Source of the DNA: an uncultured Sutterella sp.
GTDB taxonomy: Bacteria; Pseudomonadota; Gammaproteobacteria; Burkholderiales; Burkholderiaceae_F
Direction: 5' to 3'
DNA length: 6,681 bases
NCBI GenBank assembly: GCA_934255515.1
Contig: CAKQON010000083.1
Location: forward strand, 1-6,681
The stretch's first letter is position 1. Every line of letters begins with the position of its first letter. This document shows, in pieces, positions 1 through 6,271 of the stretch. The position numbers and the translations under genes are program-made. Under the pieces are notes generated by a model. The model made no database searches. It had not been told where the DNA came from and saw only the letters and a list, made by a program, of their open reading frames with translations.

Positions 1-10
1 AGTGAGACCT

Positions 11-48
11 AGAAAAAATTAGCCCTCCTGAACCACGGTTCAGGAGGG
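11..48 (-). terminator. Leftward-facing rho-independent terminator
   Basis: A 12-bp perfect inverted repeat (CCCTCCTGAACC at 23-34 and GGTTCAGGAGGG at 37-48) forms a strong stem with a very small loop. Read on the - strand, the stem is followed at once by GCTAATTTTTTC, a good U-tract. Read on the + strand, what follows is TCTGTACC, which is not U-rich. The terminator therefore works leftward, yet no - strand gene is visible to its right. It could end a short antisense or small RNA, or be left over from a rearrangement. Confidence 0.65.
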
Positions 49-57
49 GTCTGTACC

Positions 58-73
58 GGATTTTGGAAAATCC
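58..73. repeat. Perfect 7-bp inverted repeat
   Basis: GGATTTT (58-64) and AAAATCC (67-73) are perfect inverted repeats with two bases between them. The palindrome lies ten bases to the right of the leftward terminator. It could be a protein-binding site or a second hairpin of a small leftward transcript. Nothing in the sequence decides between these. Confidence 0.4.
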
Positions 74-80
74 ACGGTCA

Positions 81-128
81 TAACTGGACATATTGCTATT
101 GCATTGATATTTATATAAATAATTCTGC
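81..128 (+). promoter_or_regulatory. AT-rich promoter-like island upstream of the lyase
   Basis: This is the most AT-rich stretch in an otherwise GC-rich window. TGGACA at 85-90 matches five of six bases of a sigma-70 -35 box. A 17-bp spacer then puts the -10 at TATTTA (108-113), next to TATAAA (114-119). TTGAT-N4-ATATA at 104-117 matches 8 of the 10 specified bases of an FNR/ANR-type site (TTGAT-N4-ATCAA). The promoter role is inferred from position and composition; the exact -10 box and the FNR match are weak. Confidence 0.35.
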
Positions 129-341
129 AGCATCGTCGGTTCCATCGTGAGATCCGTCAAAACAAAAGGCTCATGATCGACGCGTTCGAATCGTTTCCCG
201 AAAAATGGGTTCCAGGCAATCGGAGAGCGGCAGCTGCCGTCGGCGAAACGAGCATGCACGAGGCAAGGATCTGCTGCTTCGACCACGTTCTCCGGTTCCC
301 ATTCAGACCCAAAGACCACATTCTGCAAAGGGAGCAAAAAA
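129..341 (+). other. Long leader before the lyase, no gene seen
   Basis: About 210 nt lie between the promoter-like island and the lyase start. No convincing coding region is present: the only ATG-initiated frame of any length begins at 173 and runs out of frame into the lyase with low-complexity, Arg/Ala-rich sequence. A 12-bp palindrome, CGGCAGCTGCCG (228-239), sits in the middle and could be an operator or a hairpin. I recognise no riboswitch class. The leader ends in the lyase ribosome-binding site AAAGGGAG (327-334), seven bases before ATG. Confidence 0.4.
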
Positions 342-1688
342 ATGGAATCCACGGTACTCGACAGCCAGATCTTCGGCTCGATGTTCAGCACGGACGAGAT
401 GCGCGCGGTGTTCTCCGACAAGGCCTGGGCCCAGGCCTGGCTTGATACGGAAGCCGCGCTCGCGAAGGCGCAGGGCGAACTCGGCGTGATCCCGAAGGAG
501 AAGGCCGACATCATCAATGAATATGCCCGTGCGGAGCTCCTCGACATTCCCCTGATCGGCGAGTACATCAAAAGCTCGATCACGATCGTGCCGCTCCTCA
601 AGGCCTTCAAGTCCGTGCTCCCGGATCGCGCCGGCGAATTCGTGCACTGGGGTGCGACGAGCCAGGACATCTACGACACCGGCCTCGTTCTCATGTAGCG
701 CAACGCCTGGCAGATCATTCTGCGCGACATGAAGCTCTGCCAGCAGCATGCGCTGAAGCTTGCCGAAGCGCACAAGCACACCGTAATGGCTGGCCGCACG
801 CATGTCGTTCATGCCATTCCCATCACCTTCGGCTACAAGGCCGCCGTCTGGGCGGATGAACTCGGGCGCGACATCGAGCGGCTTGAGGAAATGGCGAAGC
901 GCGTTTTAGTCGGCGAAATGGCGGGTGCCGTCGGCACGCTCGCGTCCCAGCCTGAGCACGGCCTCGCGACGCAGAAGCGCATGATGGAAATTCTCGGCCT
1001 CGGCGTGCCGACGATTGCATGGCACGTCGCCCGGGACAATCAGGCTGAATTCGTGAGCACGCTCGCCATCTGCGCGGGCACTCTCGGCCGCATCATGCAT
1101 GAGATCTTCTCGCTTCAGCGCACTGAACTTCTCGAGCTTGAAGAACCCTTCTTCATGGGCAAGGTCGGCTCCTCCACCATGCCGCACAAGCGCAATCCCG
1201 CCGTTCTCGAAAACGTCATTGCGTTCTGCCGAAATGTGAGGAGCGCCGCTCCGACCATCGTCGAATCGATGGTGAGCGAAAAAGAGCGCGACTGGGGCTG
1301 CTTCATTTCCGAATGGGAAGCCATTCCGCGCTCCTGCGGGATGCTCGCCTGCGCGCTTGCCAAGTCGAAGAACATTCTTGAGCACCTCATCGTCTATCCG
1401 AAGCACATGGAGCGCAATCTCTTCGTCCAGAAGGGTCTGATGATGTCCGAGTGCGTGATGATGCACCTTGCCGCGAAGCTCGGGCGCATGACGGCGCACG
1501 ACATCGTCTACAAGAGCTGCATGGAAGCCTACGAAAAGGAAATCCCGCTGAAGGACGTCCTGATGAGGACTCCCGTTGTGGCCGATGCCTTCACCGAAGA
1601 CGAAATCGACCACATGCTCAATCCCCATACCTACATCGGTCTCGCTTCCGAATTCGTGGACCGCGTGACGGCGAAGTACGCCGAATAA
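342..1688 (+). pseudogene. Fumarase/aspartase-superfamily lyase (adenylosuccinate lyase / PcaB-like), interrupted by an in-frame TAG
   Basis: ATG at 342 follows AAAGGGAG with 7-nt spacing. Ignoring one stop codon, the frame encodes 448 residues, the normal size for this superfamily. Conserved regions appear in order: GATSQDIYDTG at about residue 104; GRTHVVHA with candidate catalytic His 154/157; and the signature GSSTMPHKRNP at 276-286, whose serine is the usual catalytic base. The signature fits adenylosuccinate lyase and 3-carboxy-cis,cis-muconate cycloisomerase relatives, so the substrate is undecided. Most family lyases release fumarate; PcaB is an exception. The protein is probably a cytosolic homotetramer. 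Codon 119 is TAG (696-698), in the conserved DTGLVLM-x-RNAWQII helix, and homology resumes in the same frame immediately after it. The next in-frame ATG (729) has no clear ribosome-binding site, so reinitiation would give a product lacking part of the active site. The neighbouring carboxylate transporter suggests organic-acid catabolism. Nonsense mutation, sequencing error and amber readthrough all remain possible. Confidence 0.82.
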
Positions 1689-1705
1689 CGCTTCGCATCG
1701 AGCTT

Positions 1706-1782
1706 CCGGGGCCGCAGACAGCGGCTTCGGTCTGAGGGAGGATGGGCTCCCCGACTCATCCTCCCTCCGCTCATTAAAGCGG
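1706..1782 (+). other. Three consecutive stem-loops between lyase and transporter
   Basis: Stem 1 pairs CCGGGGCCGC (1706-1715) with GCGGCTTCGG (1721-1730), with two G-U pairs and a 5-nt loop. Stem 2 is a perfect 11-bp repeat, GAGGGAGGATG (1734-1744) with CATCCTCCCTC (1757-1767). Stem 3 is CCGCT (1767-1771) with AGCGG (1778-1782). None is followed by a U-tract, so this is not a canonical intrinsic terminator. The structures may stabilise mRNA ends, attenuate, or set the relative expression of the two genes. No promoter is evident in the gap, so co-transcription is plausible. Confidence 0.5.
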
Positions 1783-1838
1783 CTCACTCCCGGTTTCCAA
1801 CAGCTTTCGCATTCCAGCAGCAGCCTGGAGTTTTTGTT

Positions 1839-2774
1839 ATGAAGAAAAAGATGCTCAGATGGACGGCGCCAGTTCTGGTGCTGGCTCTCATTTGGCTTGC
1901 CCCCGCGCCGGAGGGCCTCAAGCCCGAAGCGTGGCACATGTTCGCCATCTTTGCCGCCACGATTGCCGGCATTCTCTCGTCCCCGATTCCGTCGGGCGCC
2001 GTCATGTTCGTGGCCCTCGCGCTCACGTACTTTACGGGGACGCTGCCGCTCGGCGACGTGCTGAAAGGCTTTTCATCCGCAACCGTCTGGATGATCTTTT
2101 CGGCCTACGTTCTCTCCATCGGCTTCGTTCAGTCGGGCCTCGGGCGCCGCATCGCCTACAAGACGCTGAGTCTCTTCGGCGGGTCGTCCCTTGGCGTTGC
2201 CTATTCCCTCGGCGTCGCAGACCTCATCATGGCTCCGGCCATGCCGAGCGTGACCGCGCGCTCGGGCGGCATCATCCTGCCGGTCGCCAAATCGATCAAT
2301 CAGGTCCTTGGGTCCCAGCCGGGTCCGACGGGAAAGCGCATCGGCGACTTCCTCATCATGACGTGCTTCCAGATCACGCCGATTACGGGCGCCATGTTCA
2401 TGACCGGCATGGCCGCCAACCCATTGTGCGCGCAACTCGCCGCCGATGCGCTGGGCGTGCACCTCACCTGGGGCGGCTGGTTCTATGCGGCCGTCGTACC
2501 CTGCATGGTCTGCTTCATCGCGATGCCGTTCCTCAACTACAAGTTGATGAATCCGGAACTGAAGCGCACTCCGGAAGCAAAGATCATGGGAAAGGAGGAG
2601 CGCCTCAAAATGGGCCCGATGACGCGCCAGGAAATCCTGGTGGCGATGGGGTTCCTGCTGGCGCTCGTCGGATGGGGCACCTGTCTTCTTACGGGCCTCA
2701 ACGCCAATGCGATTGGGCTCGGTCTGGTTGCCTTCTCATCTCCGGGATTCTCACCCCCACCGAAGGGGCTGTGA
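1839..2774 (+). pseudogene. DASS/SLC13-type di-/tricarboxylate transporter, 3' end replaced
   Basis: ATG at 1839 follows TGGAG (1826-1830) with 8-nt spacing. The first 299 or so residues look like the N-terminal half or more of an inner-membrane anion permease of the CitT/2-oxoglutarate-malate translocator group. There are many hydrophobic segments, the substrate/cation-site region APAMPSVTARSGGIILP around residues 133-149, and TGMAANP. Family members are usually about 450-500 residues with two inverted repeats; here the second repeat is missing. After GLVAF (residue 299, at about 2735) the frame continues for about 13 unrelated residues (SSPGFSPPPKGL) and stops at 2772-2774. Those last bases read in another frame as ABC ATPase, so the gene is cut by a junction. 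Together with the lyase upstream it would have imported or exchanged dicarboxylates. The truncated product is unlikely to transport. The exact substrate cannot be read from sequence. Confidence 0.85.
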
Positions 2775-3253
2775 ACTGGGGTGAAACGCCCCTTTCCCAG
2801 TTGCCCGAGGGCGAGCGCGACCGCTGGCGCGGAGAGAACTGCGGCTTTCTCTTTCAGGACTTCAGGCTCTTCGAGGATCTTTCAGCCGAAGAGAACGTGC
2901 TGCTTCCGGCAACCTTCTACCGGCGGCCGACCTCAGACGACAGAAAGCGGGCCCGCGAGCTTCTTGACCATTACGGCGTGCGCTCCGGAACACGTGCGCT
3001 GCATCTCTCGAGAGGAGAAATGCAGAGAACGGCGCTTGCGCGCGTCCTCTTTGCCGCGCCGAAAGTGATCCTCGCCGACGAACCGACGGCGAGTCTCGAC
3101 GGAAAGAGGGCGGAGGAAGTGACGATGGCGCTCATCGGCGCTGCAAAGCGCCTCGGCGCCACGCTGATTCTTGTTTCGCATGATCCGCGGGTACTCGCGC
3201 ACTTCCCGCAGAAGGTGGTGATTGCCGAAGGCCGACTCATTGAAGGGAATTGA
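2732..3253 (+). pseudogene. ABC transporter ATPase, 5' end missing (no Walker A)
   Basis: From about 2735 this frame (codons starting at 2732, 2735 and so on) reads LISGILTPTEG, the stretch normally just after the Walker A/GKST helix of LolD/MacB-type ATPases. After it come the Q-loop GFLFQDFRLFEDLS, the C-loop LSRGEMQR, Walker B VILADEPTASLD and the H-loop LVSHDP. About 173 residues remain of a family norm near 220-230. The N-terminus, including GPSGSGKST, is absent: the DNA to the left encodes a carboxylate transporter in a different frame. Without Walker A the product should not hydrolyse ATP by itself. The stop TGA at 3251-3253 touches the ribosome-binding site of the permease, so the two formed one operon. 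A GTG at 2771 is an in-frame possible restart. The parent gene was probably the energising subunit for the permease. Confidence 0.88.
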
Positions 3254-3265
3254 AAGGAGCTCTGA

Positions 3266-4540
3266 ATGCATGTCTGGATGCTGCTCAAATGCGAGCTGAG
3301 GCGCTCCCTCGGCGTTCTCGGGGGCATGGCGCTTGTTCTCGCGCTTGCGCTTTCGCTCGCCGTTTCAACGGGACTCGCCGAAAGAATGCTCAGAAGCTCG
3401 TCGGCGCAGGCTGCGGACGATTTCGACCTCCTCGTGGGCGCAAAGGGAAGCGCCGTGTCGCTTCTTCTCGGCACCGTTTACCTTCGCGATGAACCGTTGT
3501 CGCTCGTACCCGCAGAGGCCCTCAGGACGCTCAAGGATTCAAAGCGCGTCCGCTGGTACGCGCCGATTGCGCTCGGCGACCGCATCGGAAATGCGGCGAT
3601 CGTCGGCACGACAAAGAGCATGGTGCTCCAGGGCGGGGCGAGAAATGTGGCCGAGGGCCGCGTATTTGAAGCCCCTTTGGAAGCAGTGGCAGGCGCTGAA
3701 AGCGGCCTCAGGCTTGGGGATGAGTTCCTTCCGGTGCACGGCAGAGTCCACGGCGCCGGGCACGCGCATCAGGGGGAGAAATTCCTCGTGGTCGGCGTGA
3801 TGCCGCCCACGGGCACGCCCTGGGACCGCGCCGTGATGGTGCCGATCGAGCGCGTCTGGGCGCTTCACGGACCGCTTCATGCCGAGCACGAAGACCATGA
3901 TGAACATGAGGAACATGAAGGGCATGATCATCATGCGGAAGGGATTCCTGAACCGCTCGAACACTGGCTGACCGAGGACCTCTCCAAATTCCCCGGGATG
4001 TCCGCGATCGTCGTGAAGCCTGTGACCGTGGCCGATGCCTACCGGCTCCGGCAGGACTTTTCAAAAATGACGGTTTGGGGGGCTGATGGAAATCCCGTCC
4101 CGCTCATGGGCGTCTTTTCGGGCGAGGTGCTGGTAGAGCTTTATGCTGCAATGGGCGGGGCGTCAGAAGCACTTTCCTTCATCACGGGGCTCACGCTCGT
4201 GATTGCGCTCGCGGCAACCCTCGTCACGGGCGTGCTCCTCGGGCGGCTGAGGCTTCCGACGCTCCTGCAGCTTCGCGTCCTCGGGGCGCCGAAGCGCTAC
4301 GTTGCGCTCCTCCTCTGGTGCATCGTCATGGCAGTGGTCGGCATGGGCGCCGTCATGGGCGTGCTTCTCGGCTGGGGCATTGCAGAAGTCTGTGCGATGG
4401 GACTCACGCATCAGACGGGGATCGCGATGAGTCCGGCGCTTTCCCTGAATGAACTCCGGCTTTTCCTGCTGACCCTTGCGCTTGGGGGCCTCTGCGCGCT
4501 GATTCCGGCCTGGGCGGCTGGGCGCGCCAGAATGAATTGA
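3266..4540 (+). CDS. FtsX/MacB-like ABC transporter permease with His-rich periplasmic loop
   Basis: The 424-residue protein has the FtsX/MacB layout: one N-terminal membrane segment (about residues 15-38), a large periplasmic domain (about 40-290), then three C-terminal membrane segments (about 300-325, 345-372 and 395-420). The stretch DFDLLVGAKGSAVSLLLGTVY resembles permeases encoded with an ATPase near ZrgA/DUF2796-type zinc-responsive genes; this is recalled family knowledge, not a search. Residues 205-223 hold eight histidines in an HxxH repeat of period three, mixed with Asp/Glu, which suits Zn, Ni or Cu binding. The start at 3266 has AAAGGAG six bases upstream, overlapping the stop of the ATPase remnant; a second ATG at 3270 is out of frame. 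The gene is intact but its ATPase partner is truncated, so function is doubtful unless another ATPase substitutes. A lipoprotein-type or peptide-exporting role is the main alternative. Confidence 0.85.
   Translation: MHVWMLLKCELRRSLGVLGGMALVLALALSLAVSTGLAERMLRSSSAQAADDFDLLVGAKGSAVSLLLGTVYLRDEPLSLVPAEALRTLKDSKRVRWYAPIALGDRIGNAAIVGTTKSMVLQGGARNVAEGRVFEAPLEAVAGAESGLRLGDEFLPVHGRVHGAGHAHQGEKFLVVGVMPPTGTPWDRAVMVPIERVWALHGPLHAEHEDHDEHEEHEGHDHHAEGIPEPLEHWLTEDLSKFPGMSAIVVKPVTVADAYRLRQDFSKMTVWGADGNPVPLMGVFSGEVLVELYAAMGGASEALSFITGLTLVIALAATLVTGVLLGRLRLPTLLQLRVLGAPKRYVALLLWCIVMAVVGMGAVMGVLLGWGIAEVCAMGLTHQTGIAMSPALSLNELRLFLLTLALGGLCALIPAWAAGRARMN
3878..3934 (+). repeat. Codon-level His-rich microrepeat in the permease gene
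   Basis: The DNA repeats a 9-base unit, roughly GAACATGAG / GAACATGAA / GGGCATGAT, encoding HxxHxxHxxHxxHxxHxHH (His 205, 208, 211, 214, 217, 220, 222 and 223). Spacing and acidic neighbours are typical of metal-binding loops in zinc and nickel proteins. Such units can change in number by slippage, so loop length may vary among strains. Confidence 0.75.
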
Positions 4541-4548
4541 CAGGGAAA

Positions 4549-4602
4549 AGGCCTCATGCCGCGGCGCTGAATGTCCGCGGCATGAGGCCTCTGCGTCTTT
4601 TT
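4549..4602 (+). terminator. Rho-independent terminator of the ABC permease operon
   Basis: A perfect 16-bp stem, AGGCCTCATGCCGCGG (4549-4564) with its complement at 4575-4590, has a 10-nt loop. It is followed by CTGCGTCTTTTT, with a T-run at 4598-4602. It begins eight bases after the permease stop codon and ends + strand transcription. Confidence 0.9.
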
Positions 4603-4621
4603 GCCTTTATGCCTTTGCGCA

Positions 4622-4678
4622 GCAAAGAAAAGCGGGCGGCATCAGGCGCTCTGAGGTGCGTCCATGATGCCGCCCGCT
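4622..4678 (-). terminator. Rho-independent terminator of fumC
   Basis: A perfect 14-bp stem (AGCGGGCGGCATCA at 4631-4644 with TGATGCCGCCCGCT at 4665-4678) encloses a 20-nt loop. Read on the - strand it is followed by TTTCTTTG, a U-rich tail, about 40 nt after the fumC stop codon. With the + strand terminator at 4549-4602 it forms a convergent pair. A small inverted repeat, CTTTGC/GCAAAG (4613-4627), lies between the two. Confidence 0.85.
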
Positions 4679-4719
4679 GTTTGCTTTCTGCGCTTATGAA
4701 GCCGAAAGGCGGCTAGGAA

Positions 4720-6156
4720 TTACTTCCCGCAACAGCACTTCTTCACAGGATTCGGGTGAATCATCTTCGTGGGATCGACGTACTGGTCGAACTGTTCCGC
4801 AGTGCAGAGCTGGAGTTCGAGCGCCGCTTCCTTGAGGCTCTTGTTGTTGACGTGAGCGTAGTGGGCGATCTTCGCGGCGTTCATGTAGCCGACGAGCGGA
4901 GACAAGGCGGTCACGAGCATGAGGGAGCGCTCCATCAGGTCGTGCAGACGCTCCTTATTGGCCGTGATGCCCGTGACGCAGTGGATCTCGAAGGACTTCA
5001 TGACGTCCGCGAGGTTCTTGATCGACTGGATCAGGTTGTAGGCGATGACGGGCTTGAAGACGTTGAGTTCAAAGTTGCCCTGGCTCGCGGCGAAGTTGAT
5101 GCAGGTGGCGTTACCCATCACCTGAACCGCAACCATCGTGACGGCTTCGCACTGGGTGGGATTGACCTTGCCCGGCATGATGGAGGAGCCCGGTTCATTG
5201 GCCGGAATGTTGATTTCGCCCAGGCCGCAGCGCGGGCCCGAGGCGAGCCAGCGCATGTCGTTCGCGATCTTCATGAGGTCGGCGGCAAGACCCGCGAGCG
5301 CGCCCTGAAGGAGGCAGACGGCGTCGTGGCTCGTAAGGGCATGGAACTTGTTGGGAGCATCCTTGAACCTGAGGCCGGTCTTCTTCGTGAGGATCTCAGC
5401 GACCTTGGCGCCGAAGCCTTCCGGCGAGTTGATGCCCGTGCCGACGGCGGTGCCGCCGATCGCGAGTTCGCGGCAGGGTTCAAGAGCGGCGAGGATGGCT
5501 TCGCGGCTGTGCGTGAGCATCGAGGCGTAGCCCGAGAATTCCTGACCGAGCGTGAGCGGCGTCGCATCCTGGAGGTGCGTGCGGCCCGACTTGATCAGGT
5601 CCTTGAATTCCTCGGCCTTGGCGTAGAGGGCCTTTTCAAGGCCTTCGAGGCGCGGGAGGAGGTAGTTCGTCGTTTCAACGACGGACATGATGGAGAGCGC
5701 GGACGGGAACGTGTCGTTCGAGGACTGCGACATGTTGACGTGGTCGTTAGGGTGAACGAGCTGGTCCTTCGAGAGGCTCGCCTTGTCGCGGAAGTTGCCG
5801 CCGAGGATTTCGATGGCGCGGTTCGCGAACACTTCGTTCATGTTCATGTTCGACTGCGTGCCCGAACCCGTCTGCCAGACTGCGAGCGGGAAGTTGCCGT
5901 CGAGCTTGCCCTCAAGGGCTTCGTCGCAGGCTTCTTCAATGGCGGCAGCGCGCTTGTCGTCGAGCTTGCCGAACTCCTGGTTCGCAAGCGCGCAGGCGCC
6001 CTTCAGGAGCGCGAAGGCACGGACGATCTCCACAGGCATCTTTTCAATGCCGATCTTGAAGTTCTCGTAGCTGCGTTCGGTCTGGGCGCCCCAGTACTTG
6101 TCGTTGGGGACCTTGACCTCGCCCATAGAGTCCTTTTCGATGCGGAACTGATCCAT
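4720..6156 (-). CDS. fumC: Class II fumarate hydratase (iron-independent fumarase)
   Basis: The enzyme interconverts fumarate and L-malate in the TCA cycle and in anaerobic fumarate metabolism, as a cytosolic homotetramer without an Fe-S cluster. The 478-residue product carries the class II hallmarks: GSGTQSNMNMNEV (97-109), SQSSNDTFPSA (143-153), GRTHLQDATPL with catalytic His 194, and GSSIMPGKVNPTQ (323-335) with the catalytic Ser 324. These sit six residues later than the E. coli FumC positions I recall (188 and 318). The frame is open upstream to 6246, but I chose ATG at 6154-6156: AAAGGAG lies nine bases before it, the protein then begins MDQFRIEKDSMGEV as in the family, and the upstream 30 residues are basic and atypical. 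The C-terminus ends in KKCCCGK, an unusual cysteine cluster. A Fur-like operator lies about 90-115 bp upstream. Assignment is very secure. Confidence 0.97.
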   Translation of the reverse strand: MDQFRIEKDSMGEVKVPNDKYWGAQTERSYENFKIGIEKMPVEIVRAFALLKGACALANQEFGKLDDKRAAAIEEACDEALEGKLDGNFPLAVWQTGSGTQSNMNMNEVFANRAIEILGGNFRDKASLSKDQLVHPNDHVNMSQSSNDTFPSALSIMSVVETTNYLLPRLEGLEKALYAKAEEFKDLIKSGRTHLQDATPLTLGQEFSGYASMLTHSREAILAALEPCRELAIGGTAVGTGINSPEGFGAKVAEILTKKTGLRFKDAPNKFHALTSHDAVCLLQGALAGLAADLMKIANDMRWLASGPRCGLGEINIPANEPGSSIMPGKVNPTQCEAVTMVAVQVMGNATCINFAASQGNFELNVFKPVIAYNLIQSIKNLADVMKSFEIHCVTGITANKERLHDLMERSLMLVTALSPLVGYMNAAKIAHYAHVNNKSLKEAALELQLCTAEQFDQYVDPTKMIHPNPVKKCCCGK

Positions 6157-6244
6157 CTTGATTTTCTCCTTTCGTTTTCTTTCGACGAGCCCGCAAGTCT
6201 TTGCGCGATGTGCGCATGACGTTCTGCGGACTAGACTTGGAGCC

Positions 6245-6271
6245 AATGATAATGAAAACGAAAATCATTAA
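6245..6271. promoter_or_regulatory. Fur-box-like operator upstream of fumC
   Basis: AATGATAATGA (6245-6255) and AATCATTAA (6263-6271) form an AT-rich, dyad-symmetric site; TAATGA-N9-TCATTA is a perfect inverted repeat at 6250-6270. From 6248 the site reads as three direct hexamers (GATAAT, GAAAAC, GAAAAT), and it matches 14 of 19 bases of the classical Fur consensus by hand count. It is about 90-115 bp upstream of the fumC ATG, where the promoter is expected. Fur control of iron-independent fumarase is established in other bacteria, for example the fumC-sodA locus of Pseudomonas aeruginosa. Repression when iron is plentiful is the inference here. Confidence 0.65.

Noticed and set aside
173..445. 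Small 90-residue protein starting in the leader
   Set aside because: AAAAGG precedes its ATG, but it overlaps the lyase out of frame and has no recognisable features.
696..698. Pyrrolysine or other programmed recoding at the lyase TAG
   Set aside because: There is no pyl-type gene or recoding element nearby, the codon lies in a structural helix rather than an active site, and mutation or sequencing error is far simpler.
906..1937. 343-codon open frame on the - strand across the lyase and the intergenic gap
   Set aside because: It overlaps conserved lyase motifs on the other strand and the transporter start, and its product resembles nothing. It is a shadow frame.
1859..3253. One 464-residue protein on the + strand
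   Set aside because: Only the part after about 2735 is real ABC ATPase. The preceding 290 or so codons are an out-of-frame reading of the transporter, with Arg/His-rich nonsense sequence and no ribosome-binding site at 1859.
4756..6219. 487-codon open frame on the + strand across fumC
   Set aside because: It is antisense to fumC throughout, rich in Arg, Val, Glu and Asp, has no family motifs, and is a typical GC-rich shadow of a conserved gene.
6157..6246. Extended fumC start giving 30 extra N-terminal residues
   Set aside because: The extension contains the ribosome-binding site of the internal ATG, has no family similarity, and its start codon touches the Fur-like operator.
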